Of a stretch of 26,087 nt of DNA, positions 7,588 through 14,980 are shown piece after piece. The notes beneath the pieces are model-generated. The model was given only the letters and a program-made list of their open reading frames with translations, made no database searches and was not told the origin of the DNA. The stretch is from Desulfobacterales bacterium. Its GTDB lineage: Bacteria > Desulfobacterota > Desulfobacteria > Desulfobacterales > RPRI01. The stretch spans positions 1 through 26,087 of the forward strand of contig JAGVOC010000165.1 in NCBI GenBank assembly GCA_020052975.1. Direction: 5' to 3'. The first letter of the stretch is position 1. Every line of letters starts with the position of its first letter. The translations under genes were made by a program, and so were the position numbers.

Positions 7588-9156
7588 CTACTCACTTATC
7601 CACCCTTTAATAAGCTGTTCGACTTTTTCCGGATTACTTCTTCCCATTTCGAGGACCTTTTCTCTATTGCCTTGTGCGCTTCCCGCGGAAAGCTGCATAC
7701 TCGGCTGCATGTTTGCCGGAAGTTCCTTAAAGCTGACACCGGTCTCTCTCGGCATATTTTTCAAACCTTTTAACAATGGTCTGACCAGAACAAAAAAGAC
7801 GGCAACCAGTAAAAGCAGATTGATGATCGTTGTTCTATAATCCTTTAAAAGAGCCTTAAAATCAAAACCATCAGTTACAGTTCCCATCTGACTTTCAGCG
7901 GAAACGCTTTCAGAAAAAGGTATTGAGGTAACTGAAATCCGGTCTTCGCGGTCTTCACTGTAACCCATCGCGCTTTTAACGATATCTTCAAACTTTTTTA
8001 ATTCTTCCTCGGTTCTCTGAATATAATTTCTTTTTACAGTACCGTCCTTCAGCTTTTCCACTTCATATCTTCCGTCAATAACAGCGGCAATCGACAGTCG
8101 TTTAACGGTTCCGGCCGGCTTGAATATCACTCTTGTAACTTTATTGATCTCGTAATTAGTCAGAGTATCTTTTTTCTTCTTTCCGTTTTGAGAAACCGAC
8201 TCGGAAGGAACGACACCGGCCCTTTGATTAATAGTTGTCAAAGCTGCCTCCGGAGATGCATTTCCGGCCTGGGCAGACTCTTCAATATCTCTCTTGCTCC
8301 TCACGCTGGTTGACGACGGATCATATTCCTCTTCGTTCATGTTGACTTTGTTAAAATCTATATCGGCTGTTACCCTGACAATTGCATTGCCTGCCCCAAT
8401 GATCCCCTCCAGCATGCTTTGAACATTTCTGCCGGTTTCACTTTCAACTTTCGACTTAAAGTCCAGTTGGGAATTGTTAAGCATCGCATTTGTTTCGTTT
8501 TTATTTCCCCCCTTAAAAATCACCCGGCCTTTTGTATCGACAACTGTTACCTGTTCCGGGTCAAGTCCTTCGACGGCGCTGGCGACAAGATGAATAATCG
8601 CGGTAAGTCTTTCAGGGGGCAGGTTTGACTTCAGGTCCAGCAGGATTGAGGCCGAAGCAGGTTTTGCATCTTCGACAAAAAGTGAGTCCTTCGGAAGAAC
8701 AATAAATACCCTGGAGCTGTTTATCTCCTTAAAACTGCTTATGGTTCTGGCCAGTTCACCCTGCAGGGCTCTCTGATAATTGAGCCCCTGAACAAATTGA
8801 GTTGTTTTATAGTCAGTCCTGTCAAATATTTCAAAACCGACCTGGCCATCTTTGGGGAAGCCCTCTCCTGCAAGCCCGAGGCGTAACTCGTACACCTGCT
8901 CTGCAGGCACTAAAATCAGGGAGCCGTTTCCTTCAATTTTGTAAGAAACATTTTTTTCTTTTAACTTCGTTATTACGGAGGAGGCATCCTGGGCGGACAG
9001 ATTGTTGAACAGAACCCTGTATTCAACCTGGTTCGCCAGTAAAAACATGCCTGTGAAAGCTGCAATCAGAAGTAAAACCGTAAAAAGAATGCTGATTTTT
9101 TTTGACGGCGGCAACGATTTTATAAAATTTATAAATTGAACCGGAGAATCATTCAT
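7588..9156 (-). CDS. fliF: Flagellar MS-ring protein FliF
   Basis: 522 aa. FliF builds the MS ring in the inner membrane around the export gate. It has an N-terminal membrane helix (about 20-43), ring-building motifs with VEYRVLFNNLSAQDASSVI, a periplasmic beta-collar region around 290-380, a second membrane helix near the C-terminus (TIINLLLLVAVFFVLVRPLL) and the cytoplasmic FliG-binding tail (EKVEQLIKGWIS). It is slightly shorter than typical (about 550 aa). It is separated from fliE by 198 bp, 155 of which are the MITE-like element, while its 3' side is tightly packed against fliG. Confidence 0.97.
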   Translation of the reverse strand: MNDSPVQFINFIKSLPPSKKISILFTVLLLIAAFTGMFLLANQVEYRVLFNNLSAQDASSVITKLKEKNVSYKIEGNGSLILVPAEQVYELRLGLAGEGFPKDGQVGFEIFDRTDYKTTQFVQGLNYQRALQGELARTISSFKEINSSRVFIVLPKDSLFVEDAKPASASILLDLKSNLPPERLTAIIHLVASAVEGLDPEQVTVVDTKGRVIFKGGNKNETNAMLNNSQLDFKSKVESETGRNVQSMLEGIIGAGNAIVRVTADIDFNKVNMNEEEYDPSSTSVRSKRDIEESAQAGNASPEAALTTINQRAGVVPSESVSQNGKKKKDTLTNYEINKVTRVIFKPAGTVKRLSIAAVIDGRYEVEKLKDGTVKRNYIQRTEEELKKFEDIVKSAMGYSEDREDRISVTSIPFSESVSAESQMGTVTDGFDFKALLKDYRTTIINLLLLVAVFFVLVRPLLKGLKNMPRETGVSFKELPANMQPSMQLSAGSAQGNREKVLEMGRSNPEKVEQLIKGWISE

Positions 9157-9202
9157 TTCATTCGCTCTTTTTATTTGGGCCTTCTGACAAGCCGGTTAAA
9201 AC

Positions 9203-9357
9203 TGATGGACTCGTAAAAAGTCCATATTCGGACGGCAAAGTAAAAAACTCATTATGCAAGGCGCGCGAATCTTGAGGAATGAAGCGTAATAATTGGTACG
9301 CTGCAATAACGAAAGATGAAGCGCAACACAGCAGAATGACTTTTTACAAAGCCATCA
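9203..9357. repeat. MITE-like element, copy 2 (fliE-fliF gap)
   Basis: 155 bp bounded by TGATGGACTCGTAAAAAGTC and, at the right, GACTTTTTACAAAGCCATCA; as an inverted pair these match at about 16 of 20 positions. The right terminal bases include the fliE stop codon (TGA, 9355-9357). This is the best-preserved copy at both ends. It carries a central AGCGTA/TACGCT hairpin and two related internal sub-repeats around GAATGAAGCG and AGATGAAGCG. No ORF fits. I see no clear target-site duplication. Confidence 0.85.
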
Positions 9358-9645
9358 AAACTGCATTCGCATTATTTCCCTATAAGCTTCAATAACCTTA
9401 TTTCTCACCGATAGAAGCATTCGCATGGATATATCGGCCTTTTGAAGCGCAATCATCGTTGTATGGACCTCTTCCTTTCCCTGGAGGAGATTCAGTATGG
9501 ACTTATCCGCATCCTTTTCCATGCCGCTCACATTATCGATCGCACTTTTAATAACATTTCCAAAGCCTGTGGGGTCGTTTGAATTTATCCGTTCGGTCCT
9601 CTGGAAGCGGGCCGGGGACAAGTTGTCAATTTTTAAGTCACTCAT
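9355..9645 (-). CDS. fliE: Flagellar MS-ring/rod junction protein FliE
   Basis: 96 aa, a normal FliE length. FliE connects the MS ring and export gate to the proximal rod. The C-terminal helices are typical: EEVHTTMIALQKADISMRML followed by VRNKVIEAYREIMRMQ. The ATG at 9645 has AAGGAG 7 nt upstream. It sits between flgC and fliF as in most flgB-flgC-fliE-fliF operons, but with unusually long gaps on both sides: heptamer arrays upstream and a MITE-like element downstream that overlaps the stop codon. Confidence 0.93.
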   Translation of the reverse strand: MSDLKIDNLSPARFQRTERINSNDPTGFGNVIKSAIDNVSGMEKDADKSILNLLQGKEEVHTTMIALQKADISMRMLLSVRNKVIEAYREIMRMQF

Positions 9646-9646
9646 A

Positions 9647-9793
9647 TTATAACTCCTTAGAAGATAGAATCCAGAAGCCAGAATCCAGAATAGAAGCAGT
9701 ATATGCCTTCATCAATTTACTCACTTCTTCAAGTTGGGACATCAACTGTAATACATCACCATAACCAGGATCTTTAGCCGGCATCCTTTTCAT
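9647..9793 (-). CDS. Possible 48-aa ORF between flgC and fliE
   Basis: An open frame from ATG at 9793 to TAA at 9649-9647: begins MKRMPAKDPGYGDVLQLMSQ, then an amphipathic helix (LEEVSKLMKAYTASI), then a tail ILDSGFWILSS read from a heptamer array. A ribosome site GGAG lies 5 nt upstream, itself inside the other arm of the inverted array. The first 35 residues are not repeat-derived and look protein-like. It could be a real small gene, the remnant of a larger one broken by the array, or chance. I know no homologue. Confidence 0.33.
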   Translation of the reverse strand: MKRMPAKDPGYGDVLQLMSQLEEVSKLMKAYTASILDSGFWILSSKEL

Positions 9794-9829
9794 TCTGGCT
9801 CCTGAATTCTGGCTTCTGGCTCCTGAATA
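9658..9829. repeat. Inverted heptamer arrays (CCAGAAT/TTCTGGC family) in the flgC-fliE gap
   Basis: The left arm (9658-9691) reads as 7-mers ATCCAGA, AGCCAGA, ATCCAGA, ATAGAAG. The right arm (9792-9829) reads TTCTGGC, TCCTGAA, TTCTGGC, TTCTGGC, TCCTGAA. The arms are reverse-complementary and about 100 nt apart, so the flgC-fliE transcript could fold into a large stem with the 48-aa ORF in its loop. The right arm ends at the flgC stop codon. Confidence 0.8.
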
Positions 9830-9830
9830 G

Positions 9831-10256
9831 TTATGTTTTCCCTATTTCCAGTGCTTTTAGAACCATTTGGCGCGTCGATTTCAGAGCTGCAAGATTGGCC
9901 GCAAAGGCGTTTCGGGCCATCAGCATGTTCGTCATTTCAACAACAAGATCCACATTGGGTTTTTGCAGGTTTCCGTCCTTATCAGCATCGGGATGGCCGG
10001 GATTATGGACCATTTTAAAAGGCGTTTTATCCTCTACGATTGCGTCAACCCGAACCCCTTCGATTTGTGACCCGAGCATATCGCCGAAGTCATCGATCGG
10101 TTCAGCGACCACGGCAATCATTTTTCTCCTGTAAGGCCCGCCCTTTTCGGTACGGGTGGTTTCGATGTTTGAAAGGTTTCCGGCAATAACATCCATTCTT
10201 TTTCTCTGGGCAAAGAGCCCCGATGCGCTTATTTTCAGCGAATCTAAAAAATTCAT
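9831..10256 (-). CDS. flgC: Flagellar proximal rod protein FlgC
   Basis: 141 aa. It has the rod-protein N-terminal motif (DSLKISASGLFAQRKRMDVI, AGNLSNIETTRT) and the C-terminal FlgC pattern (PNVDLVVEMTNMLMARNAFA, then LKSTRQMVLKALEIGK). Part of the axial rod, exported through the type III gate. ATG 10256 is preceded by GGAGGGCGTTAGT, the last codons of flgB, so the ribosome site lies in flgB and the two genes are probably coupled. The stop is followed at once by a heptamer array. Confidence 0.95.
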   Translation of the reverse strand: MNFLDSLKISASGLFAQRKRMDVIAGNLSNIETTRTEKGGPYRRKMIAVVAEPIDDFGDMLGSQIEGVRVDAIVEDKTPFKMVHNPGHPDADKDGNLQKPNVDLVVEMTNMLMARNAFAANLAALKSTRQMVLKALEIGKT

Positions 10257-10257
10257 A

Positions 10258-10665
10258 CTAACGCCCTCCCTCTCTGATGACTTCCTTCATTATTGCAATT
10301 TTTCTCAATAATGTTTCGGTTGCGGTTCTGTAAACAAGATTGTTTTCCGTCATCTTATTCATTATATTATCGATACTCATCCAGTTGAACCCATTCCATT
10401 CCCCGTTTTCCTCGAATGGTTCTATTTCCGGCTCAGATCCGGTATTCTGGCCGATATGATCCGTATGCGTTCTGGCCAAAGCAGTACTTGATTCGGAATT
10501 CAGGGCCTGTGCCATGGCGGTTTTAAAATCAATGTCCTTCGCCCTGTATCCTGGTGTCTCCAAATTGCTGATATTGCTTGAAATAATGTTATGCCGCTGT
10601 TGTGCTATACTGATTGCACTCTCAAGGGCGCCTGACATATTCTGTAATGACAATTTATCCGGCAT
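10258..10665 (-). CDS. flgB: Flagellar proximal rod protein FlgB
   Basis: 135 aa. The rod-protein motif is present at residues 23-46: QRHNIISSNISNLETPGYRA and KDIDFKTAMAQAL. The C-terminal helix has NLVYRTATETLLRKIAIMKE, as in FlgB. FlgB is the first rod protein added above FliE. ATG 10665 has AGGAGG 7 nt upstream. It is the first gene of the flgB-flgC-fliE-fliF-G-H-I-J-motE run, behind a sigma-54 site 43-58 bp upstream. Confidence 0.95.
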   Translation of the reverse strand: MPDKLSLQNMSGALESAISIAQQRHNIISSNISNLETPGYRAKDIDFKTAMAQALNSESSTALARTHTDHIGQNTGSEPEIEPFEENGEWNGFNWMSIDNIMNKMTENNLVYRTATETLLRKIAIMKEVIREGGR

Positions 10666-10707
10666 AAAATTCCTCCTCTTCCCTCTATTCTCCTGAATTT
10701 CAAATAC

Positions 10708-10723
10708 TGCAAATTACATGCCT
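10708..10723 (-). promoter_or_regulatory. Sigma-54 promoter for the flgB operon
   Basis: On the minus strand AGGCATGTAATTTGCA matches TGGYAYRNNNNTTGCW at all but the first base, with correct GG-N10-GC spacing. Predicted start near 10697 and a leader of about 32 nt to the flgB ATG. The -24 part touches the lone MITE end (10722-10739), which itself overlaps the stop of the upstream activator gene. Confidence 0.78.
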
Positions 10724-10739
10724 TTTTACGAAGCCGTCA
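10722..10739. repeat. Solo MITE end at the 3' end of the activator gene
   Basis: CTTTTTACGAAGCCGTCA matches the right terminal repeat of the elements at 158-313 and 9203-9357, but the rest of the element is absent. It encodes the last residues (TAS) and stop of the FleR-like activator, the same position and frame as in flgD. Confidence 0.6.
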
Positions 10740-12066
10740 TTTTTTCTCTGTACTCATTGAGCTTATTTCTCAAGGTTCGGACACTGATACCCAGGATATC
10801 AGCCGCGTGAGTCCTGTTGCCTTTAGTCCGGTCAAGCGTTTGGAAAATGACCTTTTTCTCCAGTTCTCTCAAAGAAACCTCCGGCATTAATGGATATCCC
10901 ACAGGTGCAGCCGGCTTGGGTCGTCCGTTTAACAACAGACCTTCTTCGTCGATAATATTTCCCTTAGACATCAGAACCGCTCTTTCGATTATGTTTTCCA
11001 ACTCCCTTACGTTACCTCTCCACGGCTTTTTCATAAGTGCCAGGATCGCATCTTCCGCCAATCCTTTGACGACCTTACTCTCAATATTGTTATATTTTTT
11101 GAGAAAATAATCGGCCAGCAAGGGTATGTCGTCCTTCCTCTCTCTCAATGGGGGCAAATGAATAGGAATGGTGTTTAAACGATAATACAGGTCTTCCCTG
11201 AATTTCTCTTCCTGTATCTGTTTTTCAATATCCCTGTTAGTGGTCGCGATAATCCGCACATCGACCGGTATCGATACAGTCCCTCCGACCCTGTCGATTT
11301 CCTTCTCCTGCAGCACTCTTAATAATTTTGATTGAAGCTGGTAATCCAACTCACTGATCTCGTCCAGCAGAATGGTCCCTTTATCGGCCGCTTCGAACTT
11401 TCCTTTCTTTCGGGCGCTTGCCCCGGTAAACGCACCTTTTTCATAACCGAAAAGCTCGCTCTCCATCAGCGTTTCCGGAAGAGCGGCGCAGTTAACAGCC
11501 AGAAAGGGTTTATCCTTACGATCACTGCACTGGTGAATATGTCTTGCAAACAGTTCTTTACCCGTACCTGATTCTCCGTGGATGAATACAGAGGCACGGC
11601 TGCCGGCAATCTCTTCGGCGTCACTCAAAAGTCGGTTCATTTCCCTGTTTTTTGTGACGATTGCGTATTTGCCGTTCGTTGCGGATGCAGCCTCAACTGA
11701 AGAGGCCCGAAGGAATCCTGAGGCAATACATTCAATCGTTTCAGGTGACAGCGGCTTCATAATAAAATCATTCGCACCCTTTTTCATGGCTTCAACCGCT
11801 TCCTTTACGCAAATACCGGACGCAATGAGAATTACCGGAAGAGCGGTATTGACTTCCTTTATCCTCATCAACAGGTCAATTCCGCTCATCTGAGGCAAAT
11901 TGAGTTCCGAAACAACCATGTCGTATTGACCGTCCGATAGCTTGCCGAGGGCCGCATGTCCATCACTGACGGCACACAACCGGTGACCGGCCCGAATAAA
12001 GAGATCGGCTATGGCAGCCGATTCGTTTTTATCATCTTCAACAAGCAACACACGTTTTCCCTGCAT
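10726..12066 (-). CDS. Sigma-54-dependent activator, FleR/FlrC-like, with degenerate receiver
   Basis: 446 aa: receiver (1-120), AAA+ sigma-54 activation domain (about 135-370) and C-terminal Fis-type helix-turn-helix (LDRTKGNRTHAADILGISVR). The ATPase is intact: Walker A GESGTGK (164-170), GAFTGA loop that contacts sigma-54 (211-216), and LLDEISELD. The receiver is not: the phospho-acceptor Asp is Glu54 (VVSELNLP) and the switch Thr/Ser aligns with Ala82, while the acidic pair (E10, D11) and K104 remain. It should therefore not respond to phosphorylation in the usual way. No partner kinase is adjacent. Position just upstream of the flgB operon and 9 nt after the AMIN-TPR gene suggests control of middle/late flagellar genes. 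Confidence 0.88.
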   Translation of the reverse strand: MQGKRVLLVEDDKNESAAIADLFIRAGHRLCAVSDGHAALGKLSDGQYDMVVSELNLPQMSGIDLLMRIKEVNTALPVILIASGICVKEAVEAMKKGANDFIMKPLSPETIECIASGFLRASSVEAASATNGKYAIVTKNREMNRLLSDAEEIAGSRASVFIHGESGTGKELFARHIHQCSDRKDKPFLAVNCAALPETLMESELFGYEKGAFTGASARKKGKFEAADKGTILLDEISELDYQLQSKLLRVLQEKEIDRVGGTVSIPVDVRIIATTNRDIEKQIQEEKFREDLYYRLNTIPIHLPPLRERKDDIPLLADYFLKKYNNIESKVVKGLAEDAILALMKKPWRGNVRELENIIERAVLMSKGNIIDEEGLLLNGRPKPAAPVGYPLMPEVSLRELEKKVIFQTLDRTKGNRTHAADILGISVRTLRNKLNEYREKMTAS

Positions 12067-12075
12067 ATCCGCTGT

Positions 12076-14733
12076 CTATCTCCTGTTCTTACCGGGGTAA
12101 ACTTTCCTGAGCATCTCCTCAAACTCTATTGATTCCATCCTTTCTTTGGCAACACGGCTCCATAACGGATCATTAAGTCCGGCAAGCTGGTTGTAGAGAG
12201 GAATATAATCGCTTTTCTTATTAAGCGCCTCATAGCATCGCGCAATTGAAAACTTCAGTTTGGCGCTCTGTTTTTCATCTTTTTCAAATGACAGGGCATC
12301 ATTGAACAGTGAGAGGGCCTCTGCCGGACGTCCGATATGGAAATAGAGGTCTCCAACCTCCTGATAAAGGGATTGACTCTTTTCCTGTCTTTCCGCCAGG
12401 GATTGTTCTGCATATCGCGCTACCGCCAGACTCTCTTCATTTAAACCGGATGCCGTTAAGGCCCGCGCCTTATCCATCATGATATATATTCCGTCATCGA
12501 GTCCCGGACGGCTTTTCAAGGCTTTCGAGAACATTTCAATCGCCTTGGCGTATTCATTATTTTTATGAAAGACGACACCTTTTAAATGGTAAGCTTTTGC
12601 AGAATATTTCCCGGACGGGTAGTTAATAATGAGGGAATTCAGTTTTTCCACTCCATTTTCAGGCTGCCCCTTTTCTAAAAAATATTTTCCCAGATAAAAA
12701 AGAAGCTCTTCAGGTTTTTTTTCTTTCGGCAAAAGGGCATCAGCCCTCTGGAATAATTCGGCAGCCATCTCCTGAAATCCCAGACCCTGGTACGCTACGG
12801 CAACAGCTATGAATGTCCTCGGAGGCGCAAGCCGCTGAATAGGCTCTTTTTGTTTCTGATATATGTTTAGAATTTTGATGTATTCATCTTCTCCTTTATC
12901 CTCGAGAACTGCCTCAAATGTATCGCTCAAAGCGTATACGATTTCCGGAAGCAACTTTGACAGAGGATATTTTTCCAATAAATCTTTCAATATATCCAGA
13001 CTTTTCCCATTGTTTTTTCCTTTTCGATGAATAATGGCGAGTTTAAGCAACGCATACTCAACCATTGGACTATTATTTTTTTTACTGATCAATTCACGAA
13101 TCAATTCTTCATATATCTCACGGGGTGATGCAATCGCTTCATCGATAATTTTAAAGGGGGCCGGAATCCCCTCCGTTATTTTCATTTCTCCGCTTTCCTG
13201 TTCTTCCGCGAGACGTGTCAGGCTGATAAGTGCTCCTTCCGTTTGCGGGAATCGGGTAAGAACCAATTGATATATTTTTGCCGCCGCATTCGTAAATCCT
13301 TCAGCCCGGTATGAATCTCCTATCTTGCTTAACACCAGAGGGCATGTTTCACTGCCGGGACAAATATTATAATACCTGAACAGGTTTTTCCTCGCCTCGG
13401 CATAATCTTTTTTCTGGTAATAATTATACCCAAGGTAGAGAAAGATATCCGGATAGCGGTATATATTTTCAGGCCGTTGCGCCAGCCGTGTAAGCAGGGT
13501 GATCGATTTATCAAAACTGTTTATCTCAAAAAGCGCTTTTGCCGCGCCTATCTCCGCTTCCGTTTCCGCAAAAGAGCCGCCATAATTTTGAATGATAAGC
13601 TCATAAATGGAAAGCGCTTCCGCGTATTTGCCCCTTTGAAACAGCAGATTACCCTTTTGAATCATTGCCTTCACACAGGAAATTTCGTCGGGTTTTTTTT
13701 CAATAACGAGGTTAAAATATCCTATAGCCTCATCGTAGCTTTTGACTTTCAGGCAGATATCTCCCACGGACAGCAGAGCATCAGGAGCAAAGTTGGACGC
13801 AGGAAACCTGTAAATTGCATCATCGTAATGACTTTTTATCACTGAAAAATGTTCCGAAGGTGTTTGCGAATGCAATTGTTCTATCGATTTCGCCAGTAAA
13901 AAGTATGCTTTCTCAGAATATCGCCCTTTAGGATAAGTCTTGATGAGATGTTTCAGGCTTTTTTCTGCTTCAGGCCAGCCCTGCCGCTTGAAAGCCTCTA
14001 CTCCTTTCAAAAACAGCGCTGTGTCTTCGCTTCCGTCGTTTGTTTCGATCTGCATCATTTTTTCAAGCAGTAAAGCAGGGGTGGACTGTGACAGGTCCTT
14101 CGATACTGATACTTCCGTATTTCCGGACGTTGCCTCTTTCACAGAACCGGCATGATTATACTCCGTTTCGTGCGGACCATTATTTTCTTCAGAGACAGAT
14201 GACTTGTAACCAGTCGGATTCGTTTCCTTAGCGTTCATAATCTTTGCTCCGGAGTCCGTACTGACCCCTGAACCCTGGCCCCTGAACCCTGGCCCCTGAC
14301 TCCCCTCTCCAAGCATGATAATCAGTTCATGATCGCCCTGCCGATATGTAGACTTAGGAATATCGGAACCTTTCAACTCAAATGCCAGCCTGATCTTATT
14401 GGGATGATATTCGACCATGATACTTTTCAAATACGAACTTTTTATAGATCGGTCCACATTTGAGAACGGCATGCCATCGTAATAGAGGTCATATATGATT
14501 CTGGGCGGCGCATTCAGAAACATGGTTTTTTCTACCGTCATTTTTCCGACGCTTTTTATGGTGAGGATTGTTCTCTGGTTGTTTTCTGCCGCAGAAATAG
14601 AAACAATTTCTTTAAGGTCTTCACCTGTAACGGAGATAAAAGGACCGTCAGCAGCAGCCGATAAATACGGCAGCCCCATAAGCATAAACGTCACTATTAG
14701 AATGTATCGGGTATAACAACGATGTTTTCGCAT
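12076..14733 (-). CDS. AMIN domain and TPR-repeat envelope protein
   Basis: 885 aa from the ATG at 14733. A signal peptide is clear (RKHRCYTR, a hydrophobic core around YILIVTFMLMGLPYL, then SAAA). It is followed by an AMIN-type domain (about 30-140; RTILTIKSVGKMTVEKTMFL, with PPRIIYDLYYDG), a Gly-rich linker at about 143-157 encoded by a heptamer array, and from about 200 many TPR units of the YbgF/BamD type (GWPEAEKSLKHLIKTYPKGR, YSEKAYFLLAKSIEQL). AMIN domains bind peptidoglycan or localise envelope machines, so a periplasmic scaffold for the flagellum or its pole is an inference. An in-frame TTG at 14751 is unlikely as start since it lies within the -12 box of the promoter. Confidence 0.8.
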   Translation of the reverse strand: MRKHRCYTRYILIVTFMLMGLPYLSAAADGPFISVTGEDLKEIVSISAAENNQRTILTIKSVGKMTVEKTMFLNAPPRIIYDLYYDGMPFSNVDRSIKSSYLKSIMVEYHPNKIRLAFELKGSDIPKSTYRQGDHELIIMLGEGSQGPGFRGQGSGVSTDSGAKIMNAKETNPTGYKSSVSEENNGPHETEYNHAGSVKEATSGNTEVSVSKDLSQSTPALLLEKMMQIETNDGSEDTALFLKGVEAFKRQGWPEAEKSLKHLIKTYPKGRYSEKAYFLLAKSIEQLHSQTPSEHFSVIKSHYDDAIYRFPASNFAPDALLSVGDICLKVKSYDEAIGYFNLVIEKKPDEISCVKAMIQKGNLLFQRGKYAEALSIYELIIQNYGGSFAETEAEIGAAKALFEINSFDKSITLLTRLAQRPENIYRYPDIFLYLGYNYYQKKDYAEARKNLFRYYNICPGSETCPLVLSKIGDSYRAEGFTNAAAKIYQLVLTRFPQTEGALISLTRLAEEQESGEMKITEGIPAPFKIIDEAIASPREIYEELIRELISKKNNSPMVEYALLKLAIIHRKGKNNGKSLDILKDLLEKYPLSKLLPEIVYALSDTFEAVLEDKGEDEYIKILNIYQKQKEPIQRLAPPRTFIAVAVAYQGLGFQEMAAELFQRADALLPKEKKPEELLFYLGKYFLEKGQPENGVEKLNSLIINYPSGKYSAKAYHLKGVVFHKNNEYAKAIEMFSKALKSRPGLDDGIYIMMDKARALTASGLNEESLAVARYAEQSLAERQEKSQSLYQEVGDLYFHIGRPAEALSLFNDALSFEKDEKQSAKLKFSIARCYEALNKKSDYIPLYNQLAGLNDPLWSRVAKERMESIEFEEMLRKVYPGKNRR
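14261..14305. repeat. In-frame heptamer array (CCCTGRC units) inside the AMIN-TPR gene
   Basis: On the plus strand the 7-mers ACTGACC, CCTGAAC, CCTGGCC, CCTGAAC, CCTGGCC, CCTGACT run without interruption. On the coding strand they are translated in frame as SQGPGFR followed by GQGSGVS. Three 7-mers equal 21 nt, so the peptide also repeats with a period of 7 residues. It joins the AMIN domain to the TPR region. Confidence 0.8.
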
Positions 14734-14746
14734 ATATCTGGTACAG

Positions 14747-14762
14747 AGCAATTATTATGCCA
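14747..14762 (-). promoter_or_regulatory. Sigma-54 promoter for the AMIN-TPR/activator operon
   Basis: TGGCATAATAATTGCT on the minus strand matches the 16-base consensus fully. The predicted start is near 14736, only 3 nt before the ATG at 14733, so the mRNA would be nearly leaderless or translation would begin at a later ATG (for example 14685). If real, the activator gene downstream is itself under sigma-54 control. Confidence 0.65.
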
Positions 14763-14892
14763 ATAGCACAGGGTCCCGTACAAAGCTTAGTTCACCGGTT
14801 CTTTATAATGATTTTAAAATGTTGAATAGTTGATCTGTTATGAGGTGATATATGGCGGGATGTCATTACTTTGACGATAAAACATATGGCTT

Positions 14893-14980
14893 CCGGTTGC
14901 CGGTTACCCCTGCCCCCTTAACCCTGGCCCCTGCACCCTGACCCCTGGCCCCTATTTTTCCGGCCCCTGCCCCCTGATTA
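14893..14980. repeat. Mixed heptamer array at the 3' end of the NtrC-like gene
   Basis: Reading the plus strand, CCGGTTG, CCGGTTA, CCCCTGC, CCCCTTA, ACCCTGG, CCCCTGC, ACCCTGA, CCCCTGG, CCCCTAT, then after one extra base CCCCTGC and CCCCTGA. Two unit families (CCGGTTN and CCCCTGN) are joined in register. The last unit touches the stop codon (14978-14980) of the activator gene. The rest of 14763-14892 shows nothing I can name. Confidence 0.85.

Noticed and set aside
14749..14751. TTG at 14751 as start of the AMIN-TPR gene
   Set aside because: It falls inside the -12 box of the predicted promoter and has no ribosome site; the ATG at 14733 begins a clean signal peptide.
14852..14941. Plus-strand 29-codon frame with GAGGTGAT upstream (MAGCHYFDDKTYGFR...)
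   Set aside because: The second half is read from a CCCCTGN heptamer array and the frame is very short; a ribosome site alone is not enough.
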